The notes under the pieces: generated by a model
What the model was told of the DNA's origin: nothing
The model's database searches: none
Seen by the model: only the letters and a program-made list of their open reading frames with translations
Position numbers and translations under genes: made by a program
Part shown: positions 1-6,824 of the stretch, piece by piece
How the letters are laid out: each line of letters opens with the position of its first letter
How positions within the stretch are numbered: position 1 is the first letter of the stretch
Assembly (NCBI GenBank): GCA_018399855.1
Contig: JAGYNX010000010.1
Location: 1 to 18,658, forward strand
Direction: 5' to 3'
DNA length: 18,658 nt
DNA from: Spirochaetota bacterium
GTDB taxonomy: Bacteria > Spirochaetota > UBA4802 > UB4802

Positions 1-745
1 GCTTGAAGAAATACTTTTCTCCTGGTATCAGGGTGACGGGTGAGGTGGTAGTAATCCTGTTTTCTTTTTCCTGCTTTTTGGATGTTAATTTTAACATGGT
101 TTCTTCAATTGTAGTGTTGCCCTTTTCCCTGCATAGAATGATCGCGGTGATGACGGGTGCCTTGTCATCATCGGCTGGAAACATGGCTAAAGGATTGAGA
201 TATTCCTTTCCCTTCCTGAATTCCAGGTGCAGGTGGGGATATCCTGATCCTGTTTCTCCGGTATAGGCTATTGTTTCACCTTTTTTAAAAGGCAGAGGAT
301 GGTGTTTTGGTGAAAAGAACACAGACTTATCAAGGTATAATACATGCAGCAGGGCAACCAGGTCGTTGAGATTCTGCGACTGGTTTTCAAACGCGTCGAG
401 ATGTCCATAGACTGACATGTATTCATCATCGTGGCGCAGGTAGATCCCTTTTCCGTATCCCCATGGTTTTGATATCAGTGACTGGATTTCCCCGTCGGCA
501 ATGGCTTTCACCCGGTAGCCGTTTCTGCCGTTTGTCTTTACGTCTATGCCGTAGTGCATGGACGTGCCCCGTATCTCGCCCAGGGTTCCGGATAGCCTGC
601 GGGGCAGTTCAAGTGGCCAGGCGACATTATGTGGTGCAGTAGCAGTGGGATGAGTTCCCCTGCCGCAATGGATGAGGGATAGACACGCAAGAAGGGTTAC
701 CAGGCAAAACACACTCCACCCTGATGTAAGAATATGCCGTATCAT
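1..745 (-). CDS. M23-family (LytM-type) zinc metallopeptidase lipoprotein, C-terminus cut by window edge
   Basis: Reading leftward from an ATG at 743-745 there are 248 open codons that run off the left edge. The N-terminus is a signal peptide with a canonical lipobox, LLAC at Cys21, so the protein should be lipid-anchored outside the inner membrane. The LytM/M23 signature is complete: HYGID (His64 and Asp68), YGHL (His115) and HLHLEF (His171, His173), which supply the usual Zn ligands and catalytic histidines. M23 enzymes cut peptide cross-links in peptidoglycan or are degenerate regulators of such enzymes; with all key residues present, activity is likely. An insertion of about 45 residues lies between YGHL and the HLH motif, and after residue 190 the chain continues into an unassigned domain. 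An in-frame stop lies just upstream of the chosen ATG. The gene is divergent from the TetR gene. Confidence 0.87.
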   Translation of the reverse strand, partial: MIRHILTSGWSVFCLVTLLACLSLIHCGRGTHPTATAPHNVAWPLELPRRLSGTLGEIRGTSMHYGIDVKTNGRNGYRVKAIADGEIQSLISKPWGYGKGIYLRHDDEYMSVYGHLDAFENQSQNLNDLVALLHVLYLDKSVFFSPKHHPLPFKKGETIAYTGETGSGYPHLHLEFRKGKEYLNPLAMFPADDDKAPVITAIILCREKGNTTIEETMLKLTSKKQEKENRITTTSPVTLIPGEKYFFK

Positions 746-751
746 GTATAA

Positions 752-781
752 AATATCTACCCTTAAACACTATACTGTCAA
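752..781 (-). promoter_or_regulatory. Candidate sigma70-like promoter of the M23 gene
   Basis: On the minus strand there is a perfect -35 TTGACA (776-781), an 18-base spacer and a -10-like GATATT (752-757, 4 of 6 matches). The predicted start of transcription falls on or next to the ATG at 745, which would give an almost leaderless message. The purine run GGGTAG near the start codon would then lie upstream of the transcript. The -35 is strong and the -10 is weak, so this is a tentative call. Confidence 0.4.
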
Positions 782-800
782 GATATTTGTAAACCAGTTA

Positions 801-816
801 AAGTAATATTTTACTT
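801..816. promoter_or_regulatory. Inverted repeat in the M23/TetR divergent region, possible operator
   Basis: AAGTAA and TTACTT form perfect 6-base arms separated by TATT. The element lies about 20 bases upstream of the candidate -35 of the M23 gene and about 80 bases upstream of the TetR start. Its size suits a dimeric regulator. The sequence does not resemble the palindrome in front of the GH1 operon, so the two sites are probably not bound by the same protein. AT-rich repeats of this length can also arise by chance. Confidence 0.3.
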
Positions 817-897
817 GATATCAGCAATTCCATGATGCAGAACAATACACAGTGCAATATATAGTTTCTGATATAAAACAAGACTGGATTGATACAC

Positions 898-1533
898 ATG
901 AAAAAATATTACAGTGAAACATTTGAAAAGATACCCGGAGAGAAAAGTGAACGGATTCTGCGCCTTTCCCTTGAAGAGTTCAGGCGAAAAGGACTTTCAG
1001 ATACCCGCATAGATGACATTGCCAAAAAGGCGGGGATATCACATGGCTCCATGTATACGTATTTTGCCTCAAAGGATGATCTTATACGAACAATTATACA
1101 GAGAGGTCACCAGGTTCAGAGACAGGCGTTTTCAGAAAGTGAGGGGGAAACCCTGGATGTGTTTGAAAACATAGAAAGAATTCTATCCACCTCTCTTTCA
1201 ACTGCGGTTAAGGACCCGGATAGTATTTCAATATGGCTTGAACTCAGTTTCGAATATAACGACAGATTTTCAGAGGATACGCTGGTTCTGGAAAATGAAG
1301 GTATCATTTTCTGGAAGGATATTATAAAACAGGGGATTGAAGAGGGAAGTATAAGTGACCGAATCGATGCCGATGCCGCTGCCTTTTGTGTAGATGGCAT
1401 TGTGGGGACGTTAATGAAGTCATATATTTCAAATCACGAGAAAGAAAAACTGTATATGCATTTCGGAGATATCCCAACTGAAATGATAGTAAAAAAAATA
1501 ATGACGGTAATTCGGGGAGTGCTTCAGAGGTAA
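898..1533 (+). CDS. TetR/AcrR-family transcriptional regulator
   Basis: The protein has 211 residues if it starts at ATG 898; an in-frame TTG at 889 would add three residues, and neither has a clear ribosome-binding site. The N-terminal helix-turn-helix is typical of TetR proteins: GLSDTRIDDIAKKAGIS, then a turn to the recognition helix HGSMYTYFASKDDL, within roughly residues 10-65. The remaining 150 residues are helical and form the ligand-binding and dimerisation domain, whose ligand cannot be predicted. Length is normal for the family. The gene is immediately upstream of and co-directional with the GH1-GPH-SDR operon, with a 100-base gap that holds a separate promoter and a perfect palindrome. 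The simplest reading is that it represses that operon. Confidence 0.9.
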   Translation: MKKYYSETFEKIPGEKSERILRLSLEEFRRKGLSDTRIDDIAKKAGISHGSMYTYFASKDDLIRTIIQRGHQVQRQAFSESEGETLDVFENIERILSTSLSTAVKDPDSISIWLELSFEYNDRFSEDTLVLENEGIIFWKDIIKQGIEEGSISDRIDADAAAFCVDGIVGTLMKSYISNHEKEKLYMHFGDIPTEMIVKKIMTVIRGVLQR

Positions 1534-1559
1534 TTATTGTATACACTGGTGAGAATGTA

Positions 1560-1588
1560 TTGACATATAAAGGTGTTTATGCTATGAA
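1560..1588 (+). promoter_or_regulatory. Sigma70-like promoter of the GH1-GPH-SDR operon
   Basis: There is a perfect -35 TTGACA at 1560-1565, exactly 17 bases of spacer, and TATGAA (4 of 6 matches) at 1583-1588. Transcription is predicted to start near 1595, leaving a leader of about 38 bases before the GH1 start at 1633. The promoter begins only 27 bases after the TetR stop codon, so the operon can be expressed independently of the regulator gene. Confidence 0.7.
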
Positions 1589-1605
1589 TGACTGATCAGT
1601 CACTC
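1586..1605. promoter_or_regulatory. Perfect palindrome over the promoter start site, candidate TetR operator
   Basis: TGACTGATCAGTCA (1589-1602) is a perfect 14-base palindrome. Its symmetry continues after one mismatched pair to 1586-1605. It is centred on the predicted transcription start and overlaps the end of the -10 element, the position where a bound TetR dimer blocks polymerase. Size and symmetry fit TetR-family operators. That the neighbouring TetR protein binds it is inferred from location. Confidence 0.65.
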
Positions 1606-1632
1606 GTATATGATGGTTCCATGGAGGCAGTT

Positions 1633-3024
1633 ATGATGAAAGTGGATTTACCAGGAGATTTTATCTATGGGGCTGCTACGGCGGCCTACCAGGTGGAAGG
1701 CGCCTGGAATGAGGAGGGCAGGGGGGAATCCATATGGGACAGCTTCGCCCATAAAAAAGGGACCATTCGTGATGGTTCGACCGGTGATGTCGCCTGTGAC
1801 CATTATCACCGGTATTCTGAAGATGTTGCAATAATGAAAACACTTAATCTTGACGCCTACCGGTTTTCAATTTCGTGGCCCCGGGTGTTACCGGAGGGTA
1901 AGGGCAGGATCAACCACAGGGGTCTTGATTTTTATAAAAAACTATTGGATTCATTGCTTGAACATGATATAACCCCGTATGTGACCCTTTTCCACTGGGA
2001 CCTGCCGTTTTCTTTGCAGGATACATTCGGAGGTTTTTATAGCCGCCAGTGCAGTGATTATTTCGCAGACTATGCTGCCATGGTGGCAAAAGAACTGGGT
2101 GACAGGGTGGGTAACTGGATAACCCTTAACGAACCCCAGGATTATGCTTCCAATGGACATTTTCTTGGTGAACACGCGCCGGGACACAAGCGGGTATGGG
2201 AATACTTAAAGGTAATGCATCACCTGCTTCTTGGGCATGGTAAGGCTGTCCAGTCGATAAAGGCAGTTCGTCCGGAGAGTAGGGTGGGTATTACCCTGAA
2301 TCTTATGCCGGTGCATCCCCGGACTGAATCGGAGAAGGATAAGAATGCAGCTGACCTTGCTGATCAGTTCATGAACCGGATAACCCTTGATCCCCTGTTC
2401 AGGGGAAGTTACCCTGAAAAGCTCTTTCATACTCTTCGATGGTTCAAGCCGAAAGTGAAAGAACAGGATTGGGAGTATATAACAACCGGCATAGATTTTC
2501 TTGGTGTGAATAACTACACCCGTGAATTTGCCTACCACGCATGGTATATACCCCTGCTGCACACATGGATGACCGGGGCTGACATCGCGGAGACCGAATA
2601 CGAGGAAAATGGAAGGCAATATACCAGCATGGGGTGGGAGGTGTTTCCCCGGGGTATGTACGATGTGCTGATGCGACTGAAAAATGAGTATGGGAACCCA
2701 CCCGTATTGGTCACCGAGAATGGTGCCGCGTTTGACGATGCCCCACCGGTTAATGGCAGGGTTCCTGATGAGAAACGGGTACAATTTATTAATGGATACC
2801 TGCACATGATCGCCCGGGCACTGCAGGATGGGGCCGATGTGAGGGGCTATTTCGTATGGTCATTGCTGGATAACTTTGAGTGGTCAGTTGGATTTACCAA
2901 GCGGTTTGGCATCGTGTACGTAAATTATGAAACACTGGAAAGAACCATCAAGGACAGTGGGCTCTGGTACATGGATTTTATCAAGTCACAGAAAAACAGG
3001 CAGGACGAAGGGGGAGAAGGATGA
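1633..3024 (+). CDS. Glycoside hydrolase family 1 beta-glucosidase-type enzyme
   Basis: This is a cytoplasmic retaining beta-glycosidase of about 463 residues, a normal GH1 length, with no signal peptide. Both catalytic glutamates are visible: the acid/base in TLNEP (codon 2131-2133, Glu167) and the nucleophile in VTENG (codon 2716-2718, Glu362). Other GH1 landmarks are GAATAAYQVEGAW at the N-terminus, ACDHYHRY, YRFSISWPR, and WSLLDNFEW near the C-terminus. An upstream in-frame ATG at 1588 lies before the predicted transcription start, whereas GGAGG at 1623-1627 sits 5-8 bases before the double ATG at 1633/1636, so that start is preferred. The stop overlaps the start of the transporter gene (ATGA), so the imported glycoside is probably the substrate. 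Glucosidase, galactosidase or phospho-glycosidase specificity cannot be read here, but a non-PTS transporter next door argues against a phosphorylated substrate. Confidence 0.93.
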   Translation: MMKVDLPGDFIYGAATAAYQVEGAWNEEGRGESIWDSFAHKKGTIRDGSTGDVACDHYHRYSEDVAIMKTLNLDAYRFSISWPRVLPEGKGRINHRGLDFYKKLLDSLLEHDITPYVTLFHWDLPFSLQDTFGGFYSRQCSDYFADYAAMVAKELGDRVGNWITLNEPQDYASNGHFLGEHAPGHKRVWEYLKVMHHLLLGHGKAVQSIKAVRPESRVGITLNLMPVHPRTESEKDKNAADLADQFMNRITLDPLFRGSYPEKLFHTLRWFKPKVKEQDWEYITTGIDFLGVNNYTREFAYHAWYIPLLHTWMTGADIAETEYEENGRQYTSMGWEVFPRGMYDVLMRLKNEYGNPPVLVTENGAAFDDAPPVNGRVPDEKRVQFINGYLHMIARALQDGADVRGYFVWSLLDNFEWSVGFTKRFGIVYVNYETLERTIKDSGLWYMDFIKSQKNRQDEGGEG

Positions 3025-4391
3025 AAGAAGGATATGTTGTACCGGTACGGGAGAAGATGGCATACGGCCTGGGCGATTTTGCAATAAACATCGCGTATAC
3101 AACCATAGGGTTTTACTTCATCTTTTTCCTGGTGAACGTGGCGGGTTTACCGGCCTACTGGGCAGGGGTTATTTTCCTCATTGCCCGTGCATGGGATGCC
3201 ATAACCGATTACCTGATGGGAATGATCTCTGACAGAACAGATACAAGGTTTGGGAGAAGACGGCCCTACATACTTTTCGGCAGTATACCTTTTGGTATTG
3301 CCTTTTTCCTTTTGTGGCTGGTTCCTTTTGAAAGTGACCTGTACCTGATTATCTATTACGTACTCATCACTATTATCTTCAACACGGCATTTACCGTGGT
3401 TGCGGTACCATACGGCGCATTGATGCCTGAAATGTCCCAGAATTACGATGAGAGAACAAGCATATCAGGTTTTAGAATGGGTATGTCATTCGTGGGAAAT
3501 CTCGTGGCGGCTGTGGGCGTTGCCCTCATCGTTGACGTGATATTCGGCGGCCATGACCGTTACCTGGAGAGCTATCCCATAATGGGTGGGCTGTTTGGTA
3601 TTATTGCGATTGTATCATTTTTTATTACCTTTGCAGGTACAAAAGAACGGGTTAAGCCGCTGAAACAGGTTACCGGTGGTATAATTGAAACGTTCACTTC
3701 GATTATGAAATTGTACGAATTCAGGATAGTGCTGGGAATGTTCCTGTTCAATATGATCGGTTTTGATCTTATACAGGCAATTTTTATATTTTTTCTTAAG
3801 GATATAATCCATATTTCTGAAGACATGACCTTCGTGGTGATGGGAATACCACTGGTGGTTGCGGTACTGGCAGCACCTCTATGGGTTATGCTTGGAGAAA
3901 AATTCGGTAAGCGGCGGGCATACATGATTGCGGCAGTCTATTTTGCCCTTGCCCTGCTTTTGAGTCTTGTGGCTCCCGTTGGCAACCTGCACTTTGTGAT
4001 AGGTATTGGTGTGCTGGCGGGATTTGGAATTTCTGCATCGCAGATAATACCATGGTCTATCATACCTGACGTGATTGAATTTGATGAATATCACAACGGG
4101 GTGCGACGTGAAGGAGCCTTCTACGGGGTAACCACTTTTCTTTACAAGGTGGCTTCGGCGGTTGCAATCGCGCTGGCATCTACCCTTCTTGGATTATTCG
4201 GGTATGTTGAGAACAGTGCTGCGTCGCAGCCTGAGTCAGCCCTGGTAGCCATACGGTTGTTGATGGGTGTGGGGCCGGGAGTATTCTTCCTCATCTCGGC
4301 GCTCTTTGTAAAAGCACTTCCCATTACCCGTGAACGTTTTGATGAAATCAGGGCGGTTCTGGAAGAACGAAAAAAAGAGGAGTTGTCATGA
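3021..4391 (+). CDS. GPH-family (MelB-like) sugar:cation symporter, MFS superfamily
   Basis: The 456-residue protein has about 12 hydrophobic segments and family signatures of glycoside-pentoside-hexuronide symporters. The loop between helices 2 and 3 reads DRTDTRFGRRRPYILFG. The second half carries IPDVIEFDEYHNGVRREG, then a helix starting FYGVTTFLYK, which matches the conserved central and C-terminal GPH motifs. Members import glycosides with Na+ or H+. The gene overlaps the GH1 stop by four bases and its own stop overlaps the next gene by four bases, so the three are translationally coupled. A purine-rich GGGGAGAAGG directly precedes the ATG. Transport of the substrate hydrolysed by the GH1 enzyme is the natural inference. 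The exact sugar is unknown, and some GPH relatives carry non-sugar solutes. Confidence 0.9.
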   Translation: MKEGYVVPVREKMAYGLGDFAINIAYTTIGFYFIFFLVNVAGLPAYWAGVIFLIARAWDAITDYLMGMISDRTDTRFGRRRPYILFGSIPFGIAFFLLWLVPFESDLYLIIYYVLITIIFNTAFTVVAVPYGALMPEMSQNYDERTSISGFRMGMSFVGNLVAAVGVALIVDVIFGGHDRYLESYPIMGGLFGIIAIVSFFITFAGTKERVKPLKQVTGGIIETFTSIMKLYEFRIVLGMFLFNMIGFDLIQAIFIFFLKDIIHISEDMTFVVMGIPLVVAVLAAPLWVMLGEKFGKRRAYMIAAVYFALALLLSLVAPVGNLHFVIGIGVLAGFGISASQIIPWSIIPDVIEFDEYHNGVRREGAFYGVTTFLYKVASAVAIALASTLLGLFGYVENSAASQPESALVAIRLLMGVGPGVFFLISALFVKALPITRERFDEIRAVLEERKKEELS

Positions 4392-5062
4392 CAGACAAAA
4401 GGACAGCGCTTGTTCTGGGTGCCACCGGACTGGTGGGAGGTGAACTTGTGCGTTTATTAAACAATGATGACGCATATACAATGATTACCGTTCCAGTCAG
4501 GCGTAATTCAGATGTCTCCGGTGAAAAGGTTCAGCAGCATATTATTGATTTTGACAGGATGGAAGAACAAGGCCCTCTTTTCAAGGTTGATGATGTGTTC
4601 TGTTGCCTGGGAACTACTATGAAAAAAGCCGGGAACAGGGAAGCATTTAAAAAAGTAGATTATCACTACGTGGTTCAGGCGGCGAAGCTGGCAAAAGATG
4701 CTGGAGCTTCCCGTTTTGTAGTGATAACCGCAATGATGGCTAATCCGCGATCTTCTGTGTTCTACAACAGGGTTAAGGGTGAAGTGGAGGAAAAATTGCA
4801 AACCATGGGTTTTAAAGCCCTGCATATATTCAGGCCATCATTGCTGTTGGGTGAAAGAAATGAACAAAGGTTTGCTGAAGAGTTGGGAATGAAAATTCTT
4901 CCCTGGTTGTCTTTTCTCATGTTGGGACCGGCAAGAAAATACAGGCCCGTGAAGGCCGAAGGAGTTGCCATCGCCATGAAAACAGTAGCCCTTGATAATA
5001 GCAAGGGTATACACATCTGGGAGTCGGACAGCATTATTGAAATGTCAAAAACCGGTTCGTAG
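4388..5062 (+). CDS. NAD(P)-binding Rossmann protein, atypical SDR of the TIP30/YraR type
   Basis: The protein has 224 residues. It begins with the dinucleotide-binding loop GATGLVGGEL (Gly11, Gly14, Gly17) after the first beta strand, and has the SDR Tyr-x3-Lys pair in FYNRVKGE (Tyr126, Lys130), preceded by a serine-rich stretch. The stretch DDVFCCLGTTMKKAG, the later FNRVKGEVE-like helix and the IFRPSLLLGER segment are typical of the short TIP30/HTATIP2 and YraR group of atypical SDRs, whose substrates are mostly undefined. It is the last gene of the GH1-GPH operon, joined by an ATGA overlap. A redox or epimerase step on the released sugar or aglycone is possible but unproven. The next gene is convergent and starts its stop codon only 16 bases away. 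Confidence 0.85.
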   Translation: MTDKRTALVLGATGLVGGELVRLLNNDDAYTMITVPVRRNSDVSGEKVQQHIIDFDRMEEQGPLFKVDDVFCCLGTTMKKAGNREAFKKVDYHYVVQAAKLAKDAGASRFVVITAMMANPRSSVFYNRVKGEVEEKLQTMGFKALHIFRPSLLLGERNEQRFAEELGMKILPWLSFLMLGPARKYRPVKAEGVAIAMKTVALDNSKGIHIWESDSIIEMSKTGS

Positions 5063-5068
5063 TAAAAT

Positions 5069-5093
5069 GGGAAATTATTCATCTCTGTTTCCC
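5069..5093. terminator. Weak hairpin at the end of the GH1 operon
   Basis: GGGAAA (5069-5074) and TTTCCC (5088-5093) form a 6-base stem with a 13-base loop just after the SDR stop codon. The element overlaps the 3' end of the convergent zinc-ribbon gene. The stem is short and there is no strong T run, so its function as a terminator is uncertain. Confidence 0.3.
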
Positions 5094-5483
5094 GTAGGTG
5101 CATAATACGCATCCTGATACCTGGACATGGATTTTACCGTTGTCTTTCTTCCACATCTTTCCTACAAGGTATCCATCCATGGGTAGTTCTTTTTTACACT
5201 GCGGGCATTGTCTTGACCTGTTGCCCCGATTTCCGTTACACCATGGACAGCCGGTTATATGAACCACGCTGTAATTGTTTCCCCGGTATACGTCTGTTTT
5301 CATTTTCTCACCCTTCTGAAGATGGCTCCCGCAAAGTAAACAGGTGGTAAATTCCAGAAGTGGTTTTTCAGTAACCGTGATTGACTGGTTTTCGCCTGGG
5401 TTCTTTCTGCTGAAATACAGGTATAGGAGCATGGTTACAATTGAGAAGATAAGTACCAGGGTTAATGTCAGTATGGTATCCAT
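5079..5483 (-). CDS. Membrane-anchored protein with duplicated zinc-ribbon motifs, function unknown
   Basis: The 134-residue protein starts with a single hydrophobic helix (about residues 4-24), followed by a short linker and a cysteine-rich domain. Four CxxC knuckles are present: Cys48/51, Cys79/82, Cys93/96 and Cys125/128. They pair as two units with the same spacing pattern: CxxC, an L-x3-G core, then a V-x-x-(S/T)-GC-x-x-C end, with an intervening segment of about 27-28 residues. This looks like an internal duplication of one zinc ribbon. Only the helix suggests localisation, with the ribbons probably in the cytoplasm. The gene follows the YghO-like gene by 28 bases on the same strand and is probably co-transcribed. 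No strong ribosome-binding site is visible. I do not recognise the family. Confidence 0.75.
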   Translation of the reverse strand: MDTILTLTLVLIFSIVTMLLYLYFSRKNPGENQSITVTEKPLLEFTTCLLCGSHLQKGEKMKTDVYRGNNYSVVHITGCPWCNGNRGNRSRQCPQCKKELPMDGYLVGKMWKKDNGKIHVQVSGCVLCTYGKQR

Positions 5484-5511
5484 TATATGTTTCTTGTATC
5501 ACCATCGCTTT

Positions 5512-6645
5512 TTAAATATCATACCTGTACATGCGATGCGTTTTATAGGTGCGGCCCATTAATGTTTTCACGTTGTTGAGCATCTTTACCGTTGTTTCCT
5601 GTATCTGCACCATCTCAAGGTGTTTGAATTCGGGGTGCTCTCTCAGGGTCTTCTCCAGTTCGGCATAGAGTACAGCATTGGCACCCAGTCCCTGGAAATC
5701 GGGTAGTACACCAAGCCCGTTTATAAGTATCCAGTCTGTTTTTTTATATTCCCGCATTATCCTGTAAATGCTAAGCGGGTTCATTTTTCCTTTTGATTTT
5801 TGCAATGCAGCGGAAAGATCATGAAACCCGAAGAGAAATCCTATTACATTTTTCTTGTATGCAATGATTTTAATTAATTCGGGATCTGCCACCTGGAGCA
5901 GGCTGCTTACGAGGTAATCACTTTCTTCACGGGTGAGCTCGTAATTGCCCGCGTGATCACTAAGTGTTTGCAGGAACACGTTAATTACGTCGTCTGCCAC
6001 TTCGGTTAGTTCTTTTTTGGATGTGAATTTCATTACATTGAAATCGCCTTTTGCAAGCAGGGCATCTGACGCATCACGCAATTGTGGTGGCAGTTGTGCC
6101 GATGTTGGCAGATAATAAGAAAAATTGTCAAGATACTTGGTAAATCCGAAAGCTTCGATATGATCACGGTAATAGGGAAAATTATACATCATCATACTCA
6201 TGGATGCCCTGTGTTCATATCCATCAATGAGCAGGCCTCCACCGGTAACACCGCCAAACCCCATTGGTCCAAGCAGGCTGGTGCAGTTTCTTTTTTTTGA
6301 CCAGTCGACTGCGGCCATAAAAAGAGCGGTGGACACCTCGGTGTCGTCATAAAAATCAAGAAAATAAAAATGGGCACTTTTCATATTATGTGTTTTATTG
6401 TACCTGGTATTCTCGAATACAAATATCCGCCCCCGGGGAGAACCGTCTTTCATGGCAACATAGAATTCTCCATTGGAATGTTTGAACAGGGGGTGCTTCT
6501 TGTTGATGAATGTTTTCATTTCGTTGAGAAGCCATGGCACCCAGTTCTCGTTGTTCCTGTAGATCATATGCGGCAGGTTGATAAAATGCCTGGAATAAGG
6601 ACTCTTGGAATGTTCTACCCGTTTAATGTCAATAGCCACTGTCAC
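5512..6645 (-). CDS. GNAT-superfamily protein related to E. coli YghO
   Basis: The 377-residue protein is read from GTG at 6645, with AAGGG close upstream; a second GTG two codons in has better spacing. Its C-terminal part holds an acetyl-CoA-binding motif A of the GNAT fold, GLGVLPDFQGLGANAVLYAE. The N-terminal half has the pattern of the large YghO-like proteins: an FxFLDFYDD segment, a long helix, LLGPMGFGG, a GLLIDGYEHRASMSMM stretch and a tyrosine-rich YNFPYYRDHIEAFGF. These proteins are widespread but their substrates are unknown, so acetyltransferase activity is inferred from fold only. It is the first gene of a two-gene leftward operon with the zinc-ribbon protein. It has no signal peptide and should be cytoplasmic. 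Confidence 0.8.
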   Translation of the reverse strand: MTVAIDIKRVEHSKSPYSRHFINLPHMIYRNNENWVPWLLNEMKTFINKKHPLFKHSNGEFYVAMKDGSPRGRIFVFENTRYNKTHNMKSAHFYFLDFYDDTEVSTALFMAAVDWSKKRNCTSLLGPMGFGGVTGGGLLIDGYEHRASMSMMMYNFPYYRDHIEAFGFTKYLDNFSYYLPTSAQLPPQLRDASDALLAKGDFNVMKFTSKKELTEVADDVINVFLQTLSDHAGNYELTREESDYLVSSLLQVADPELIKIIAYKKNVIGFLFGFHDLSAALQKSKGKMNPLSIYRIMREYKKTDWILINGLGVLPDFQGLGANAVLYAELEKTLREHPEFKHLEMVQIQETTVKMLNNVKTLMGRTYKTHRMYRYDI

Positions 6646-6696
6646 TAACCCTTAATGTAGAATGTGTACACTACTTAGTCTATATATATGCGCTAT

Positions 6697-6705
6697 ATTG
6701 TACCA
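6697..6705 (-). promoter_or_regulatory. Possible extended -10 element for the YghO-like operon
   Basis: On the minus strand the sequence reads TGGTACAAT, an extended -10 (TGn followed by TACAAT), about 52 bases upstream of the GTG start. A TTGCCC lies 18 bases further upstream, measured to the TACAAT start with 15 bases between it and the TGG-TACAAT block's hexamer, which is short for a standard -35. The call rests on the extended -10 alone. Confidence 0.3.
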
Positions 6706-6766
6706 GAATTGCTATCAGGGCAAGAAAAATTCACAAAATGCGTATACCTGTATAAATATAGGATGT

Positions 6767-6817
6767 CAGGATATCCCGGCTTCTGCCTGGTGTTAAGGCA
6801 AAAGCCGGGATATCCTG
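6767..6817. terminator. Long perfect hairpin after the HEAT-repeat gene
   Basis: CAGGATATCCCGGCTT (6767-6782) pairs exactly with its complement at 6802-6817. After one mismatch five more pairs follow (TGCCT/AGGCA), closing a 7-base loop at 6789-6795. The stem starts 8 bases beyond the HEAT gene stop codon, the place expected for a terminator of the cyclase-HEAT operon. No T run follows on the minus strand, so it may instead stabilise the mRNA 3' end or be a dispersed repeat. Confidence 0.6.
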
Positions 6818-6824
6818 GTGTTAA

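Noticed and set aside
1588..1632. In-frame ATG at 1588 giving a GH1 protein 15 residues longer
   Set aside because: It lies upstream of the predicted transcription start, inside the promoter and operator, and GGAGG with proper spacing precedes the ATG at 1633.
2206..2805. A 199-codon open frame on the minus strand
   Set aside because: It lies wholly within the GH1 gene, whose catalytic motifs are certain; the translated text has no recognisable domain.
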